From contig JAHEEC010000023.1 of the NCBI GenBank assembly GCA_024640885.1, forward strand, positions 1 through 46,596: a stretch of 46,596 bases of DNA, written 5' to 3'. The notes under the pieces were generated by a model that saw only the letters and a program-made list of their open reading frames with translations, was not told where the DNA came from and searched no databases. Shown piece after piece: positions 25,499 through 34,260 of the stretch (position 1 is the first letter of the stretch; each line of letters begins with the position of its first letter). The position numbers and the translations under genes are program-made. Source of the stretch: Bacteroidota bacterium. GTDB taxonomy: Bacteria; Bacteroidota; Bacteroidia; Bacteroidales; GCA-2748055.

Positions 25499-26773
25499 TC
25501 AAGGGGTATCCTGGGTTTTATGGAGGTCAGGCATCTCATCTTTTGCCGGTTCGGTTGAAATTCCTGATTCCGCTTTGACGATCTCCGGATCCCTTCGCCT
25601 GAAGCGGATCAGGGCAACAGCCATCATGATGCTTGATGCAAGGATAACCAGCAAAAGGACCCCGTTGTTAAATCTATCCACAACCAGGCTTTCGGGAATG
25701 GAATAGAAAAGAAGGATGGTGATCAGGCCCCTGGGGGCCATCCATACCTCGGGTTGGATGTTTTTTCTGATGATCAGCCTGAAATAGGCATACCTGATCC
25801 CGTAAAGAATACCCAGAATAAGGATGCTTACCATCCAGACTTTCAGGTCCAGCAGGCTGGCAAGCAAAATGGTGAATCCGAAGATCACAAAGAAAAAGGT
25901 ACGCACCACAAAAGAGGATTCCAGGGTAATCATTTTGAAGTTGTCAAATATGGTGGTCATGTGACCTTCATCAAGGTACCGCTGCAGCTTACCCGGAAAA
26001 AAGATCTGGCGGTTGGAGAGGATCAAACCAAATACAAGGATGATCAGCAGGCTGGACAGGTGGAACATCTTGCTTAACGAGTAGAGCAGTATGAGCACGG
26101 CGATCAGCAAGAAGAGTTTTAATTCCGTCCTGATCTTTTGGAACAGGAAGATCAGAAAATAACTGGCAGCCAGCGACACAGCAACCGTCAGGATCAGGTT
26201 CAAAAGAATACCCAGGCTCATTTCACCAATGCTTTCCGCCTCAAGGCTGCTGATCAGAAAATAGAATAACATGATCCCCAGGATATCCGAGAAGGTGCTT
26301 TCATAGATCATGAACTCCCTTTTTTCCTTATCCAGCGCTTCCACGCTCGGGATGATGATGGCCGAACTCATGATGGACATGGGAACCGCATACAGCAGTC
26401 CTGTGGAGAAGTTCACATCGATATAAAAGCTAATTACTCCGGCGATCAGTATGGCAGAAAGCAGGAGGTTCACCAGGGCGGTAAAAAAAGCCCTGGAGAT
26501 CAGTTTTCTCTTATCGCCCGTGAGCTTCAGATCCAGAGAAGCCTCCAGTACAATCATGATCAGTCCGATGATTCCCAGTACCTCAAGAATGGGGGTCAGG
26601 TTTGGCGATTTGATGCTGGTATATGTGACCAGCCCGTGAAGGATCATGCCAACCATGATCAGCAGCAACACGCTCGGGATGCTGTATCGTTTGGCTATCA
26701 GGTTGAACAGGTAGGATATGATCACGATGAGTGATCCCATGATAACCAGTCCGTTGGAAGAAATGTGTTCCAT
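25499..26773 (-). CDS. Sodium or potassium/proton antiporter (CPA family membrane protein)
   Basis: This is a 424-residue polytopic inner-membrane protein with about 12-13 hydrophobic helices (for example GLVIMGSLIVIISYLFNLIA and FFFVIFGFTILLASLLDLKV). It fits the cation:proton antiporter 1/2 superfamily (NhaP/Kef-like): an early LLIMVGMILHGL helix and a long GLIMIVLEASLDLKL segment are typical. There is no C-terminal TrkA-N nucleotide-binding domain; it ends in a short charged tail. Ion specificity cannot be read from the sequence. Its ATG overlaps by one base the stop of the small outer-membrane gene upstream (TAATG arrangement at 26771-26775 on the minus strand), indicating translational coupling. 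Confidence 0.88.
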   Translation of the reverse strand: MEHISSNGLVIMGSLIVIISYLFNLIAKRYSIPSVLLLIMVGMILHGLVTYTSIKSPNLTPILEVLGIIGLIMIVLEASLDLKLTGDKRKLISRAFFTALVNLLLSAILIAGVISFYIDVNFSTGLLYAVPMSIMSSAIIIPSVEALDKEKREFMIYESTFSDILGIMLFYFLISSLEAESIGEMSLGILLNLILTVAVSLAASYFLIFLFQKIRTELKLFLLIAVLILLYSLSKMFHLSSLLIILVFGLILSNRQIFFPGKLQRYLDEGHMTTIFDNFKMITLESSFVVRTFFFVIFGFTILLASLLDLKVWMVSILILGILYGIRYAYFRLIIRKNIQPEVWMAPRGLITILLFYSIPESLVVDRFNNGVLLLVILASSIMMAVALIRFRRRDPEIVKAESGISTEPAKDEMPDLHKTQDTP

Positions 26774-27363
26774 TAGAAAAAAGTATTAAATCCAATTCTG
26801 AAAACAGGATTTGAATAGGGTGACCTGGTGGATTCGTTGAGGTTCCACAGGACCATGAGTGAGATAGAATTGAACATGCCAATCCGCTGGGTAAATCCTC
26901 CGCCCACAAGGAATGCCTGATAAATAAAGCGACCCTCGTCAGGATAGGAAGGGGCATAATAATATGCCTTTTCAAGGCTCAGGCCCTCATACTCCACCTG
27001 GACGAAAAGATCGCTGAAGAGGTTGATGGGCAAATACCTTTCGGCATTGGTGACCAGGGCAAACCTGGCAAAACTTTTCAATCCGAAAACATGGGTCTGG
27101 TATGAGAAGGGGTATGCAGGGGTGGCCTTCCGTGACTGGAAAATATAGTGCGGGCCCAATCCCACTGAAAGCCGGTCACTCACATGATATCCAACCAGGG
27201 GGGCTACATCCACATAGGTATTTGTTCCAAAGGAGAGCCAGAGCTCGGGGATCAGGAAAAACTTTCCCTTCCTGCTGGGCATTTCCTCCTGGGCAAAGGA
27301 TTGTATTTCACAAACAAGAATCAAGATTATCAATGGCAGAATTCTGCGTCCCATCACCGGCAT
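26773..27363 (-). CDS. Small outer-membrane beta-barrel protein, function unknown
   Basis: This 196-residue protein has a signal peptide (MGRRILPLIILILVCEIQSFAQ; an ATG nine bases earlier is also possible). After it come alternating aromatic/hydrophobic strands typical of a small barrel (VAPLVGYHVSDRLSVGLGPHY, RFIYQAFLVGGGFTQRIG), ending in a terminal phenylalanine pair (VFRIGFNTFF), the usual outer-membrane sorting signature. Eight strands are plausible. It is translationally coupled to the antiporter downstream, an unusual pairing of an outer-membrane barrel with an inner-membrane ion exchanger; a structural or assembly link is only a guess. I do not recognise a named family. Confidence 0.8.
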   Translation of the reverse strand: MPVMGRRILPLIILILVCEIQSFAQEEMPSRKGKFFLIPELWLSFGTNTYVDVAPLVGYHVSDRLSVGLGPHYIFQSRKATPAYPFSYQTHVFGLKSFARFALVTNAERYLPINLFSDLFVQVEYEGLSLEKAYYYAPSYPDEGRFIYQAFLVGGGFTQRIGMFNSISLMVLWNLNESTRSPYSNPVFRIGFNTFF

Positions 27364-27446
27364 TTGAATTACCCTGCAATAATATGTAAAAATAATACCT
27401 GATTAAAGTCAAAAGGGTATATTTTTACCTTGAAAAATATTTTGTA

Positions 27447-28157
27447 ATGGTGATATTGATAACCGGAGCCAGCAGGGGCATTGGTGCAGCACTTGCCAGG
27501 GAATTCACTGAATCCGGCCATGGGGTACTGCTGGTTTCCCGGAACCGGAAAGCACTCGAAAAAATTGCGGAAGCGTGTAACCGGGATGCCGGGAAGGAAC
27601 TGGCACATGCCATCCCTTTCGATTTGACCGATCTGACCGACCTGGAGGAAGAGTTCACCGCCCGGATCGGGGCAATTACAGGCACCGTAGATGCCCTTAT
27701 CAACAATGCAGGGAACCTCATCCGCAAACCCATGGGCGAGATTTCTATTGATGATGCCCGGAACCTCTTTGAGGTCAATTTTTTTGTACCCGCCCAGCTG
27801 ATCAGGATCTGTACACCATTCATGAAGGATTCCACGTTGAAACATGTGGTCAATGTGACCAGCATGGCTGGTTTCCAGGGAAGTGGAAAATTCAGCGGAT
27901 TGTCTTATTACAGCGCCTCCAAGGCGGCACTCAACAGTCTCACCGAGTGCCTGGCAGTTGAGTTAAAAGAGGAAAATATCAGGGTCAATGCACTGGCACT
28001 CGGAGCAGTTCAGACGGAGATGCTTGCAGAGGCATTTCCGGGACTAAAGGCACCGCTGGAACCACAACAGATGGCTCGGTTCATGAAATGGTTCACACTT
28101 GAAGGATCTGTTCTTTTCAATGGAAAGATACTGCCGGTATCCGTCTCTACTCCCTGA
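27447..28157 (+). CDS. Short-chain dehydrogenase/reductase (SDR)
   Basis: This is a 236-residue classical SDR. The N-terminal cofactor loop TGASRGIGAALAREF, the NNAGN motif, the catalytic serine region (NVTSMAGFQG) and the YSASKAAL tyrosine-lysine motif are all present. The ASRGIG loop followed by SRNRKAL suggests NADP(H) preference. Substrate is not predictable. It is a single gene, divergent from the small outer-membrane gene, and its end overlaps the opposing butyrate kinase gene by 11 bp. Confidence 0.92.
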   Translation: MVILITGASRGIGAALAREFTESGHGVLLVSRNRKALEKIAEACNRDAGKELAHAIPFDLTDLTDLEEEFTARIGAITGTVDALINNAGNLIRKPMGEISIDDARNLFEVNFFVPAQLIRICTPFMKDSTLKHVVNVTSMAGFQGSGKFSGLSYYSASKAALNSLTECLAVELKEENIRVNALALGAVQTEMLAEAFPGLKAPLEPQQMARFMKWFTLEGSVLFNGKILPVSVSTP

Positions 28158-29268
28158 GGTGATCCAGGTTGATTCCCCTGACCAGGTTCTCGGGTGTGTA
28201 ATTCCTGGCTGAGATTTTACCGCTGAGCAACATTGAACCGTTCATGGCAAGGGCACGCATCTCATCCTCCCCGGGATAGATAAAAACAGGAGCAATAAAA
28301 CCCACGTGCTCCTTAATATAGCTTGTCAGGTCTGGATTATGCGCAATGCCTCCCGTGATGATGATTGCATGCACCTCCCCTCCAAGTACTGCGGCCATGG
28401 CCCCGATCTCTTTACTGATCTGGTATGCCATGGCATCCTGGATCAGCCTGGCACCAGGATTTCCCTCTCTGGCCATTTTCTCCAGCTGGTGTGCATCCTT
28501 GTGCCCCAGGTAGGCGTAAATACCTCCTTTACCGGCCAGCATTTCATGAACCTCTTCAAGGGTAGCGCCACCCTGGAAACAAAACCGGGCCAGGGAGCCC
28601 GTTGGCAGTGTGCCAGACCTTTCTGGACCGAAGGGACCTTCTCCGTCCAGGGCGTTGTTCACATCGATGACCCGCCCCTTTTTATGTGCTCCTATGGAGA
28701 TCCCGCTGCCAAGGTGTGCGATGATCAGGTTCAGCTCCTCATATTCCATTCCCCTTGAATGTGCGTAGGTGCGCCCGGTGGATTTCTGGTTCAGGGCATG
28801 GAAAATTGAGATTCGCTGGAATCCCGGATGACCGCTGATTCGCGCCACATCCTGCAGTTCGTCCACCACTACCGGATCGGCAATATAGGCCCTGGCATTG
28901 GGGAACTGGCGGATGAGCAGGTTTGCGATCAGGCCACCCAGGTTGCTGGCATGGTCACCCATAACCCCTTTCTCCAGGTCCTGGATCATTGCTTCATTGA
29001 CTTCGTAAACCCCTGATTCTATGGGATGAATCAATCCTCCACGGCCAATGATTATTCCAACCTGGTCAAAAGGGATGTGGTTCTCTTTCACCTCCTCGAG
29101 CACCAGCCCCATTCTGAAATCCAGCTGATCAACGGTTCTTTTGAATGCCTGAAGCTCATTCAAACCATGCCGGATGGTCTTCAGAAATACAAATTTGTTG
29201 CGCTGGTAAACGGCAATTTTTGTGGAGGTGGCCCCCGGGTTTATGGCAAGTATGTAGTCAGCATCCAT
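28147..29268 (-). CDS. buk: Butyrate kinase (or branched-chain fatty-acid kinase)
   Basis: This is an ASKHA-fold kinase that transfers phosphate from butyryl-phosphate or a branched acyl-phosphate to ADP. I start it at the ATG at 29268 (373 residues, beginning MDADYILAINPGATSTK); an upstream TTG would overlap ptb. The phosphate-1 motif INPGATSTKIAVY, the LIIAHLGSGISIGAHKKGR motif and the later GGIAHNPDLTSYI are typical. Its start is 25 bp after the ptb stop, as expected for the classic ptb-buk pair. Its substrate could be butyrate, isobutyrate or isovalerate; sequence alone does not decide. Confidence 0.93.
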   Translation of the reverse strand: MDADYILAINPGATSTKIAVYQRNKFVFLKTIRHGLNELQAFKRTVDQLDFRMGLVLEEVKENHIPFDQVGIIIGRGGLIHPIESGVYEVNEAMIQDLEKGVMGDHASNLGGLIANLLIRQFPNARAYIADPVVVDELQDVARISGHPGFQRISIFHALNQKSTGRTYAHSRGMEYEELNLIIAHLGSGISIGAHKKGRVIDVNNALDGEGPFGPERSGTLPTGSLARFCFQGGATLEEVHEMLAGKGGIYAYLGHKDAHQLEKMAREGNPGARLIQDAMAYQISKEIGAMAAVLGGEVHAIIITGGIAHNPDLTSYIKEHVGFIAPVFIYPGEDEMRALAMNGSMLLSGKISARNYTPENLVRGINLDHLRE

Positions 29269-29293
29269 TTTGAGCAGCTTTTCAGCCCCGATT

Positions 29294-30211
29294 TCAGCGT
29301 TTCTTATGATTCTTGGCCACAACTGCGGCCAGGAGGATTGAATCGAATTTTGCCTGTTCAGAATCGGACCTGGAGGTGAGCACGATGGGGGCAGAGGCTC
29401 CGACGATCATTGAGGCCACCCTGGCCTTTGCAAAGAAAACCAGTGATTTGTAAAGGACATTACCCACTTCGATGTCGGGCATTAAAAGGAGGTCCGTATC
29501 GCCTGCCACATCGCTTTTAATCTCTTTATGCTTTGCACTTTCGAAAGAGACCGCATTGTCAAAAGCAAGCGGCCCGTCCACGATGCAGTTCAGGATCTGG
29601 TCACGCTGGTTCATTTTGGAAAGCAATGCCGCATCAAGGGTGGCATTCATATCTGTATTGACCTTCTCCACAGCGCCAAGCACGGCAACCTTTGGTTTTT
29701 CTATACCCAGATTGTTCAAAACCTGCACCGCGTTGTTCAGGATCGCGATCTTCTCCTCCAGGTTGGGTGCAATATTCATGGCCACATCGGTCACCGCGAT
29801 AAGCTTATGATAGGTCTCCACCTCAAAGTAAGCAAAGTGGGAGAGGAGTTTCCCAGTTCTCAGTCCATACTCTTTGTTCAAAATACTGCGGAGCATATCG
29901 GAGGTGCCCACCTTTCCCTTCATCAGCACATCCACATTTCCGTCGTGCACCATTTTTACTGCAATGGTCACTGATTCCACGGGGCTTTTCGATTCGATAA
30001 ATTCGAATTTGCTGATATCCAGGTTCAGGATCTCAGCCATGCCGTAAGTCTTTTCCTTATCGCCCACCAGGACAGGGCGGATGATCTTTTGTTCGGCTGC
30101 ATTGACCACTGCGTTCAGCGAATGGGCATCCTCCGAAGCGGCAAGCACCAGCTTTTTCGGTTTGTGATCATGGTCAATCAATTCCCGCAACTGGGAAAGT
30201 TTAGTGAGCAT
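29294..30211 (-). CDS. ptb: Phosphate butyryltransferase (phosphotransbutyrylase)
   Basis: This enzyme converts acyl-CoA plus phosphate to acyl-phosphate for the downstream kinase. It is 305 residues from the ATG at 30211 (an upstream TTG is less likely). PTA/PTB-family features include LMKGKVGTSDMLRSIL, the AVTDVAMNIAPNLEEK segment, LGAVEKVNTDMNATLDAA and the late LLLMPDIEVGNVLYKSLV, which parallels the acetyltransferase motif FPDLNVGNVAYKLVQ of the nearby pta. The same-fold paralogues pta and ptb lie within 2 kb. It is 87 bp after ackA, in the same direction. Confidence 0.93.
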   Translation of the reverse strand: MLTKLSQLRELIDHDHKPKKLVLAASEDAHSLNAVVNAAEQKIIRPVLVGDKEKTYGMAEILNLDISKFEFIESKSPVESVTIAVKMVHDGNVDVLMKGKVGTSDMLRSILNKEYGLRTGKLLSHFAYFEVETYHKLIAVTDVAMNIAPNLEEKIAILNNAVQVLNNLGIEKPKVAVLGAVEKVNTDMNATLDAALLSKMNQRDQILNCIVDGPLAFDNAVSFESAKHKEIKSDVAGDTDLLLMPDIEVGNVLYKSLVFFAKARVASMIVGASAPIVLTSRSDSEQAKFDSILLAAVVAKNHKKR

Positions 30212-30298
30212 ATTTTTGCTATTTATCCAACACAAAGAAAGAGAAATGCCTGATCTATCAAAGGGTATCCGGGGATGATGTGCAACACATTCACCGGG

Positions 30299-31507
30299 TC
30301 AGAAGCATTTCTCGAGGATCTTGAATGTATCCGACGCGATCACAAGCTCCTCATTGGTCTGTACCACAAGGGCTGTGACCCTGGAGTCAGGTTTGGAAAT
30401 TACCTTATCCTCGCCCTTTACACCGTGATTTGCCGGTTCATCAAATTCAAGACCAATATAATCCATATTCTGGGCGATCATTCGCCGGATGTTGAAATCA
30501 TTTTCCCCTATGCCACCGGTGAAGATCACGCAATCCAGCCCGTTCATGATGGCCGCATAGGCTCCGATGAATTTTTTCACACGGTATGCGTACATGGTCA
30601 GCGCCAGGTTGGCACGCTCATTTCCTTCATAATAAGCCAGTTCCAGGTCACGCATGTCCGAGGAGATTTCAGAAATACCCACCATGCCGCTTCGCTTGTT
30701 GATCAGGTTGCTGATCCCCTTAAGGCTCAGGTGTTCCTTATCTGCCAGGAATAAAAGGACACCCGGGTCAATATCCCCGGTGCGGGTTCCCATGATCAGG
30801 CCGTCCACCGGGGTGAAACCCATGGATGTGTCCATGGACCTGCCATGCTCAATGGCGGTAACAGATGCCCCATTTCCCAGGTGGCAGGAGACCACTTTCA
30901 TATGTCTTGTGTCCCTGCCCATGATCTCGCTGGCCCTTTTGTACACATATTTGTGACTTGTTCCATGGTATCCGTACTTCCTGATCCCATATTTTTCATA
31001 GTATTCACGGGGAATTGCATACATGTATGCATGCGGGGGCATGCTCTGGTGAAAAGAGGTATCAAACACGGCAATCTGAGGAATTCCCGGAAGGAGTGCA
31101 TCCACAGAAATGATCCCTTTCAGGTTGGCTGGATTGTGCAGGGGGGCAAGCTCAATGCATGCTTCAATGTCCCTGATCACCTCTTTGGTTATCAGGACGC
31201 TCTCTTTATACTTTTCACCGCCCTGAACCACCCGGTGACCCACCGCGGCGATCTCCTCGATATCGCCAATCGCCCCATGCTCCTTATCCTTAAGGGCGTT
31301 CATGATCAGGTTGATGCCGGTGGTGTGATCCATGATTGCGGCAATGTGCTTGTACTTATCTTTGCCTTCACTGATGTGGGATATAACCGCATCGGTAAAA
31401 CCAATCCGCTCCACCAGTCCCTTGGCAATCACTTCGGCTTTGGCTCCCATTTCAAAAAGCTGGTACTTGATGGAGGAACTGCCGCAGTTTAAAACTAGTA
31501 TTATCAT
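30299..31507 (-). CDS. ackA: Acetate kinase
   Basis: AckA makes ATP and acetate from acetyl-phosphate. The 402-residue protein starts MIILVLNCGSSSIKYQLFE and shows the family blocks VFDTSFHQSMP, YGYHGTSHKYV, HLGNGASVTAIEHGRS and MDTSMGFTPVDGLIMGTRTGDIDPG. It follows pta by 31 bp, forming the standard pta-ackA pair, here followed by ptb-buk in one leftward array. There are no anomalies. Confidence 0.97.
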   Translation of the reverse strand: MIILVLNCGSSSIKYQLFEMGAKAEVIAKGLVERIGFTDAVISHISEGKDKYKHIAAIMDHTTGINLIMNALKDKEHGAIGDIEEIAAVGHRVVQGGEKYKESVLITKEVIRDIEACIELAPLHNPANLKGIISVDALLPGIPQIAVFDTSFHQSMPPHAYMYAIPREYYEKYGIRKYGYHGTSHKYVYKRASEIMGRDTRHMKVVSCHLGNGASVTAIEHGRSMDTSMGFTPVDGLIMGTRTGDIDPGVLLFLADKEHLSLKGISNLINKRSGMVGISEISSDMRDLELAYYEGNERANLALTMYAYRVKKFIGAYAAIMNGLDCVIFTGGIGENDFNIRRMIAQNMDYIGLEFDEPANHGVKGEDKVISKPDSRVTALVVQTNEELVIASDTFKILEKCF

Positions 31508-31538
31508 GAAAATCAGACTATTAATTCAAATATTGCAA

Positions 31539-32555
31539 TCAGTGTGCTCTCTTCTTCAAACCGGATGCCTGGTTCGCAGTGATGGCCACCAGGTTTACAA
31601 TATCACTCACCGAACAACCCCGTGACAAATCATTGATGGGTGCTGCCATCCCCTGCAGGACGGGTCCGATGGCTTCAGCCTTTGCCAACCTTTGTACAAG
31701 TTTATAGGCAACGTTGCCCACATTCAGGTCAGGAAAGATCAGGACATTGGCATTCCCCTGGATCGGGCTGCCAGGAGCTTTGCTGGCTGCAATGGCTTCG
31801 ATCAGCGCTGCATCGGCCTGCAACTCCCCGTCAATGATCAGTGTGGGATCCATCTCTTTTGCCAGCCTGGTGGCATGGACGACCTTATCCACCATGGGAT
31901 GGCTTGCGCTCCCTTTGGTTGAGAAACTCATCATGGCTATACGGGGTTCAAAGCCCAGGATGGATCGTGTGGTGCCTGCTGTTGCCACTGCAATTTCTGC
32001 CAGTTGCCTTTCATCCGGGTCGGGATGCACTGCTCCGTCTGCAAATACGATCACTCCGTCTTCACCAAAGGAATGATCCTGCAGGATCATGATGAATGCT
32101 CCTGAAACAATGCTGATTCCAGGAAGTGTTTTCACGATCTGAAATGCAGGGCGAAGCACATCTCCTGTGGCATTCCTTGCTCCGGCCACTTCTCCGTCTG
32201 CATCCCCCGCCTTGATCATCAGGGTGCCCAGGTAAAGGGGATCTTCCACCAGCCTGCCGGCCTCCTGCCTGGTCATTCCTTTGGACTTTCTGATCTCATA
32301 GAGAAGATCTGAATAATGCTGCTTTTTCGGATGGTCCCTGGGATTGATGATGGTGGCATCCTGCAGGTTCTTGAGCCCGTACTGGTGAGCCTTTTTTTCC
32401 ACTGCTGCAGGATCAGCGATAAGTGTCAGTTCACACAGTTTTTCCCTGATTATGGCATCCGCAGCCATCACTGTCCTCTCTTCATCCCCTTCGGGAAGCA
32501 CAATCCGCTGGCAATCCAGGCGGGCCTGATCCCTGATTTTATCAATTAAATTCAT
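31539..32555 (-). CDS. pta: Phosphate acetyltransferase
   Basis: Pta exchanges acetyl-CoA and acetyl-phosphate. It is the short form: 338 residues containing only the catalytic PTA/PTB domain, without the N-terminal DRTGG and regulatory domains of the E. coli type. Conserved blocks are LPEGDEERTVMAADAI, ADGEVAGARNATGDVLRPAFQ, FADGAVHPDP and the C-terminal LIFPDLNVGNVAYKLVQR. It is first in the leftward series pta-ackA-ptb-buk. The 157-bp region in front is shared with the divergent DUF1338 gene; I see no fully convincing promoter there. Confidence 0.96.
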   Translation of the reverse strand: MNLIDKIRDQARLDCQRIVLPEGDEERTVMAADAIIREKLCELTLIADPAAVEKKAHQYGLKNLQDATIINPRDHPKKQHYSDLLYEIRKSKGMTRQEAGRLVEDPLYLGTLMIKAGDADGEVAGARNATGDVLRPAFQIVKTLPGISIVSGAFIMILQDHSFGEDGVIVFADGAVHPDPDERQLAEIAVATAGTTRSILGFEPRIAMMSFSTKGSASHPMVDKVVHATRLAKEMDPTLIIDGELQADAALIEAIAASKAPGSPIQGNANVLIFPDLNVGNVAYKLVQRLAKAEAIGPVLQGMAAPINDLSRGCSVSDIVNLVAITANQASGLKKRAH

Positions 32556-32712
32556 TGATTATCAATAGTTTGAAATTAACTAATATTGGAATTAAAGGTA
32601 ATTAAAAAAGCGCAGTCAACGTTTGGTCAGGAATGAATTTCTTCATATTGTATAGCATCTTTATCAACACTTTGGGATGTTGTTGGTTAATAAAAGATAA
32701 AACCATATCCAG

Positions 32713-33516
32713 ATGAAGGCAGCAGAAATATTTGAAAGGCTATGGATCCACTATTCATGTGAGAATCCAAGTGCGGGAAAGATCTATGATCTTTTCCAGA
32801 AATCGGGCGAGCGTGTGATCAATGACCATGTGGCTTTCCGTACATATGATGATCCAAGGGTGAATATGGAGGTGATTGCGAAGCCATTCGTGAAAGCAGG
32901 TTATCAACCTGCAGGAGATTACCTTTTCAAGGATAAAAAATTGAGAGCCAGGCATTATGAACTGCCTGGTCATCCCGAAAGTCCCCGCGTATTCATCAGT
33001 GAACTGATGCTTCACAGCTGTTCACCATGGTTACAGGAAACCGTAAAGGCTTGCATTGATGCGGTCCCGGGTTCAAATCTCGGCGCCATGGATCTCATTT
33101 TCAAGGGTACCGTTTTTAAGCCCATATATTATGAGGTATATAACCGGCTGAGAGAGGAATCTGAATATGCAGCCTGGCTTTATGTGTTCGGATACAGGGC
33201 GAATCATTTCACGGTAAGCATCAATTACCTGGAGCATTTCAAGACCATTGCGGAGGTAAATACTTTCCTTAAAACTGCCGGATTCCCGCTGAATTCATCA
33301 GGAGGGGAGATTAAGGGAAGTCCCGGTCAGCTGCTGGAACAATCCTCCACGCTGGCGGACCGGATCAGAGTGGAATTCGAGGAGGGAAAATTTGAGATAC
33401 CCTCCTGTTACTATGAATTTGCGCTTCGGTATAAGGATAAAACCGGGGAGCTGTTCAACGGTTTTGTGACCGGCTCGGCCGATAAGATCTTCGAAAGCAC
33501 TGATTTTCGCGGATAG
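32713..33516 (+). CDS. DUF1338 / HglS-like non-heme iron enzyme, short form
   Basis: This 267-residue protein matches DUF1338, the family of HglS, a metal-dependent enzyme converting 2-oxoadipate to D-2-hydroxyglutarate with O2. Candidate metal ligands are the histidine in NDHVAFRTYD, the one in YRANHFTVSINYLEH and the glutamate in SCYYEFALRY. It is clearly shorter than HglS or YdcJ (about 450 residues). DUF1338 short forms are known in this phylum to my recollection, but I know of no assay on one, so the substrate here is uncertain. About 1.1 kb downstream lies a YdiJ-like D-2-hydroxyacid dehydrogenase, which would accept the HglS product. It is divergent from pta. Confidence 0.82.
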   Translation: MKAAEIFERLWIHYSCENPSAGKIYDLFQKSGERVINDHVAFRTYDDPRVNMEVIAKPFVKAGYQPAGDYLFKDKKLRARHYELPGHPESPRVFISELMLHSCSPWLQETVKACIDAVPGSNLGAMDLIFKGTVFKPIYYEVYNRLREESEYAAWLYVFGYRANHFTVSINYLEHFKTIAEVNTFLKTAGFPLNSSGGEIKGSPGQLLEQSSTLADRIRVEFEEGKFEIPSCYYEFALRYKDKTGELFNGFVTGSADKIFESTDFRG

Positions 33517-33539
33517 AGAGGAATTTTTTAGGATTTGGC

Positions 33540-33570
33540 TTGTTATTCTTTTAAAATAGTTTTAAGTTTG
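33540..33570 (+). promoter_or_regulatory. Bacteroidota-type promoter (TTG-N20-TAAGTTTG) before membrane protein and regulator
   Basis: TTG at 33540-33542 and TAAGTTTG at 33563-33570 are separated by 20 bp, close to the phylum consensus (-33 TTG/TTTG, -7 TAnnTTTG). Transcription would begin near 33577, about 28 bp before the ATG at 33605. This is the best promoter match in the window. Confidence 0.6.
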
Positions 33571-33604
33571 TAACGCAAACAATAATGCAGTACAAACTAA
33601 AACT

Positions 33605-34231
33605 ATGGTTACAGATGCTAAATCCCCCACCAGGGACATCAACAGGCGTTTGCTGTTGACCCTGCATCAGGACGGACTGCTCGACGTCCTGGCCGGCCTC
33701 ATTGTCTCTACCTTTGGTTTTGTTCCCATCCTGGACGAAACCGGGCTGAACCCGGGCGTGCGACAGATCCTGATCCTCTCATTCTATGGCGCGTCCATCC
33801 TTGCGGTGCTTTGGTTAAAACGGCGGATTACCCTTCCCCGGTCAGGTTATGTCAAATTAACAAGCCGATTTACCTCCCGCCTGTCATTGATTATATTGAT
33901 AGTCAACGTGCTCATATTCATCCTCTTTGCAGGAGCCTTTATTTTCGATTTGGAGCTCTGGGAATATTTCGGAGACTACCAGATGTCTGTTCCCCTGGGG
34001 CTCATCTTCCTGGTGATGCTTACTGTATCCGGTGGATTGCTCAAGGCTTCCCGATTCTTTCTCTACGGGATCCTGGTATTCTGCGCTTATGTCATCTTTG
34101 AACACCTCTTTCTTAAAGGCATGGTTGGAAATCACGGGATCCCGCTGGCTGCATTTTTATCAGGGGGGGTGATGATCCTTTCAGGAGTGATGCACCTGTA
34201 TCGTTTTATGAATCGATATAGTGCACAATAA
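33605..34231 (+). CDS. Membrane protein of unknown function, paired with a winged-helix regulator
   Basis: This 208-residue protein has a charged N-terminus and five to six hydrophobic helices (for example LLDVLAGLIVSTFGFVPIL, SLIILIVNVLIFILFAGAF, VPLGLIFLVMLTVSGGLL). I do not recognise a named family. It has its own promoter-like sequence upstream and is followed 29 bp later by a short winged-helix regulator on the same strand. Such membrane protein/regulator pairs are frequent in this phylum and may form a small autoregulated unit. No transport or catalytic motif is seen. Confidence 0.75.
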   Translation: MVTDAKSPTRDINRRLLLTLHQDGLLDVLAGLIVSTFGFVPILDETGLNPGVRQILILSFYGASILAVLWLKRRITLPRSGYVKLTSRFTSRLSLIILIVNVLIFILFAGAFIFDLELWEYFGDYQMSVPLGLIFLVMLTVSGGLLKASRFFLYGILVFCAYVIFEHLFLKGMVGNHGIPLAAFLSGGVMILSGVMHLYRFMNRYSAQ

Positions 34232-34260
34232 CAAATAATTATATGTAATTAACTGAACTT

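Noticed and set aside
29269..29322. TTG start extending butyrate kinase into ptb
   Set aside because: The added residues have no counterpart in the family, whereas the ATG at 29268 yields the usual N-terminus.
32554..32566. Palindrome ATTGAT-T-ATCAAT at the pta start, resembling an FNR/CRP site
   Set aside because: FNR sites have a four-base spacer, not one; the repeat also overlaps the start codon. Too short to call.
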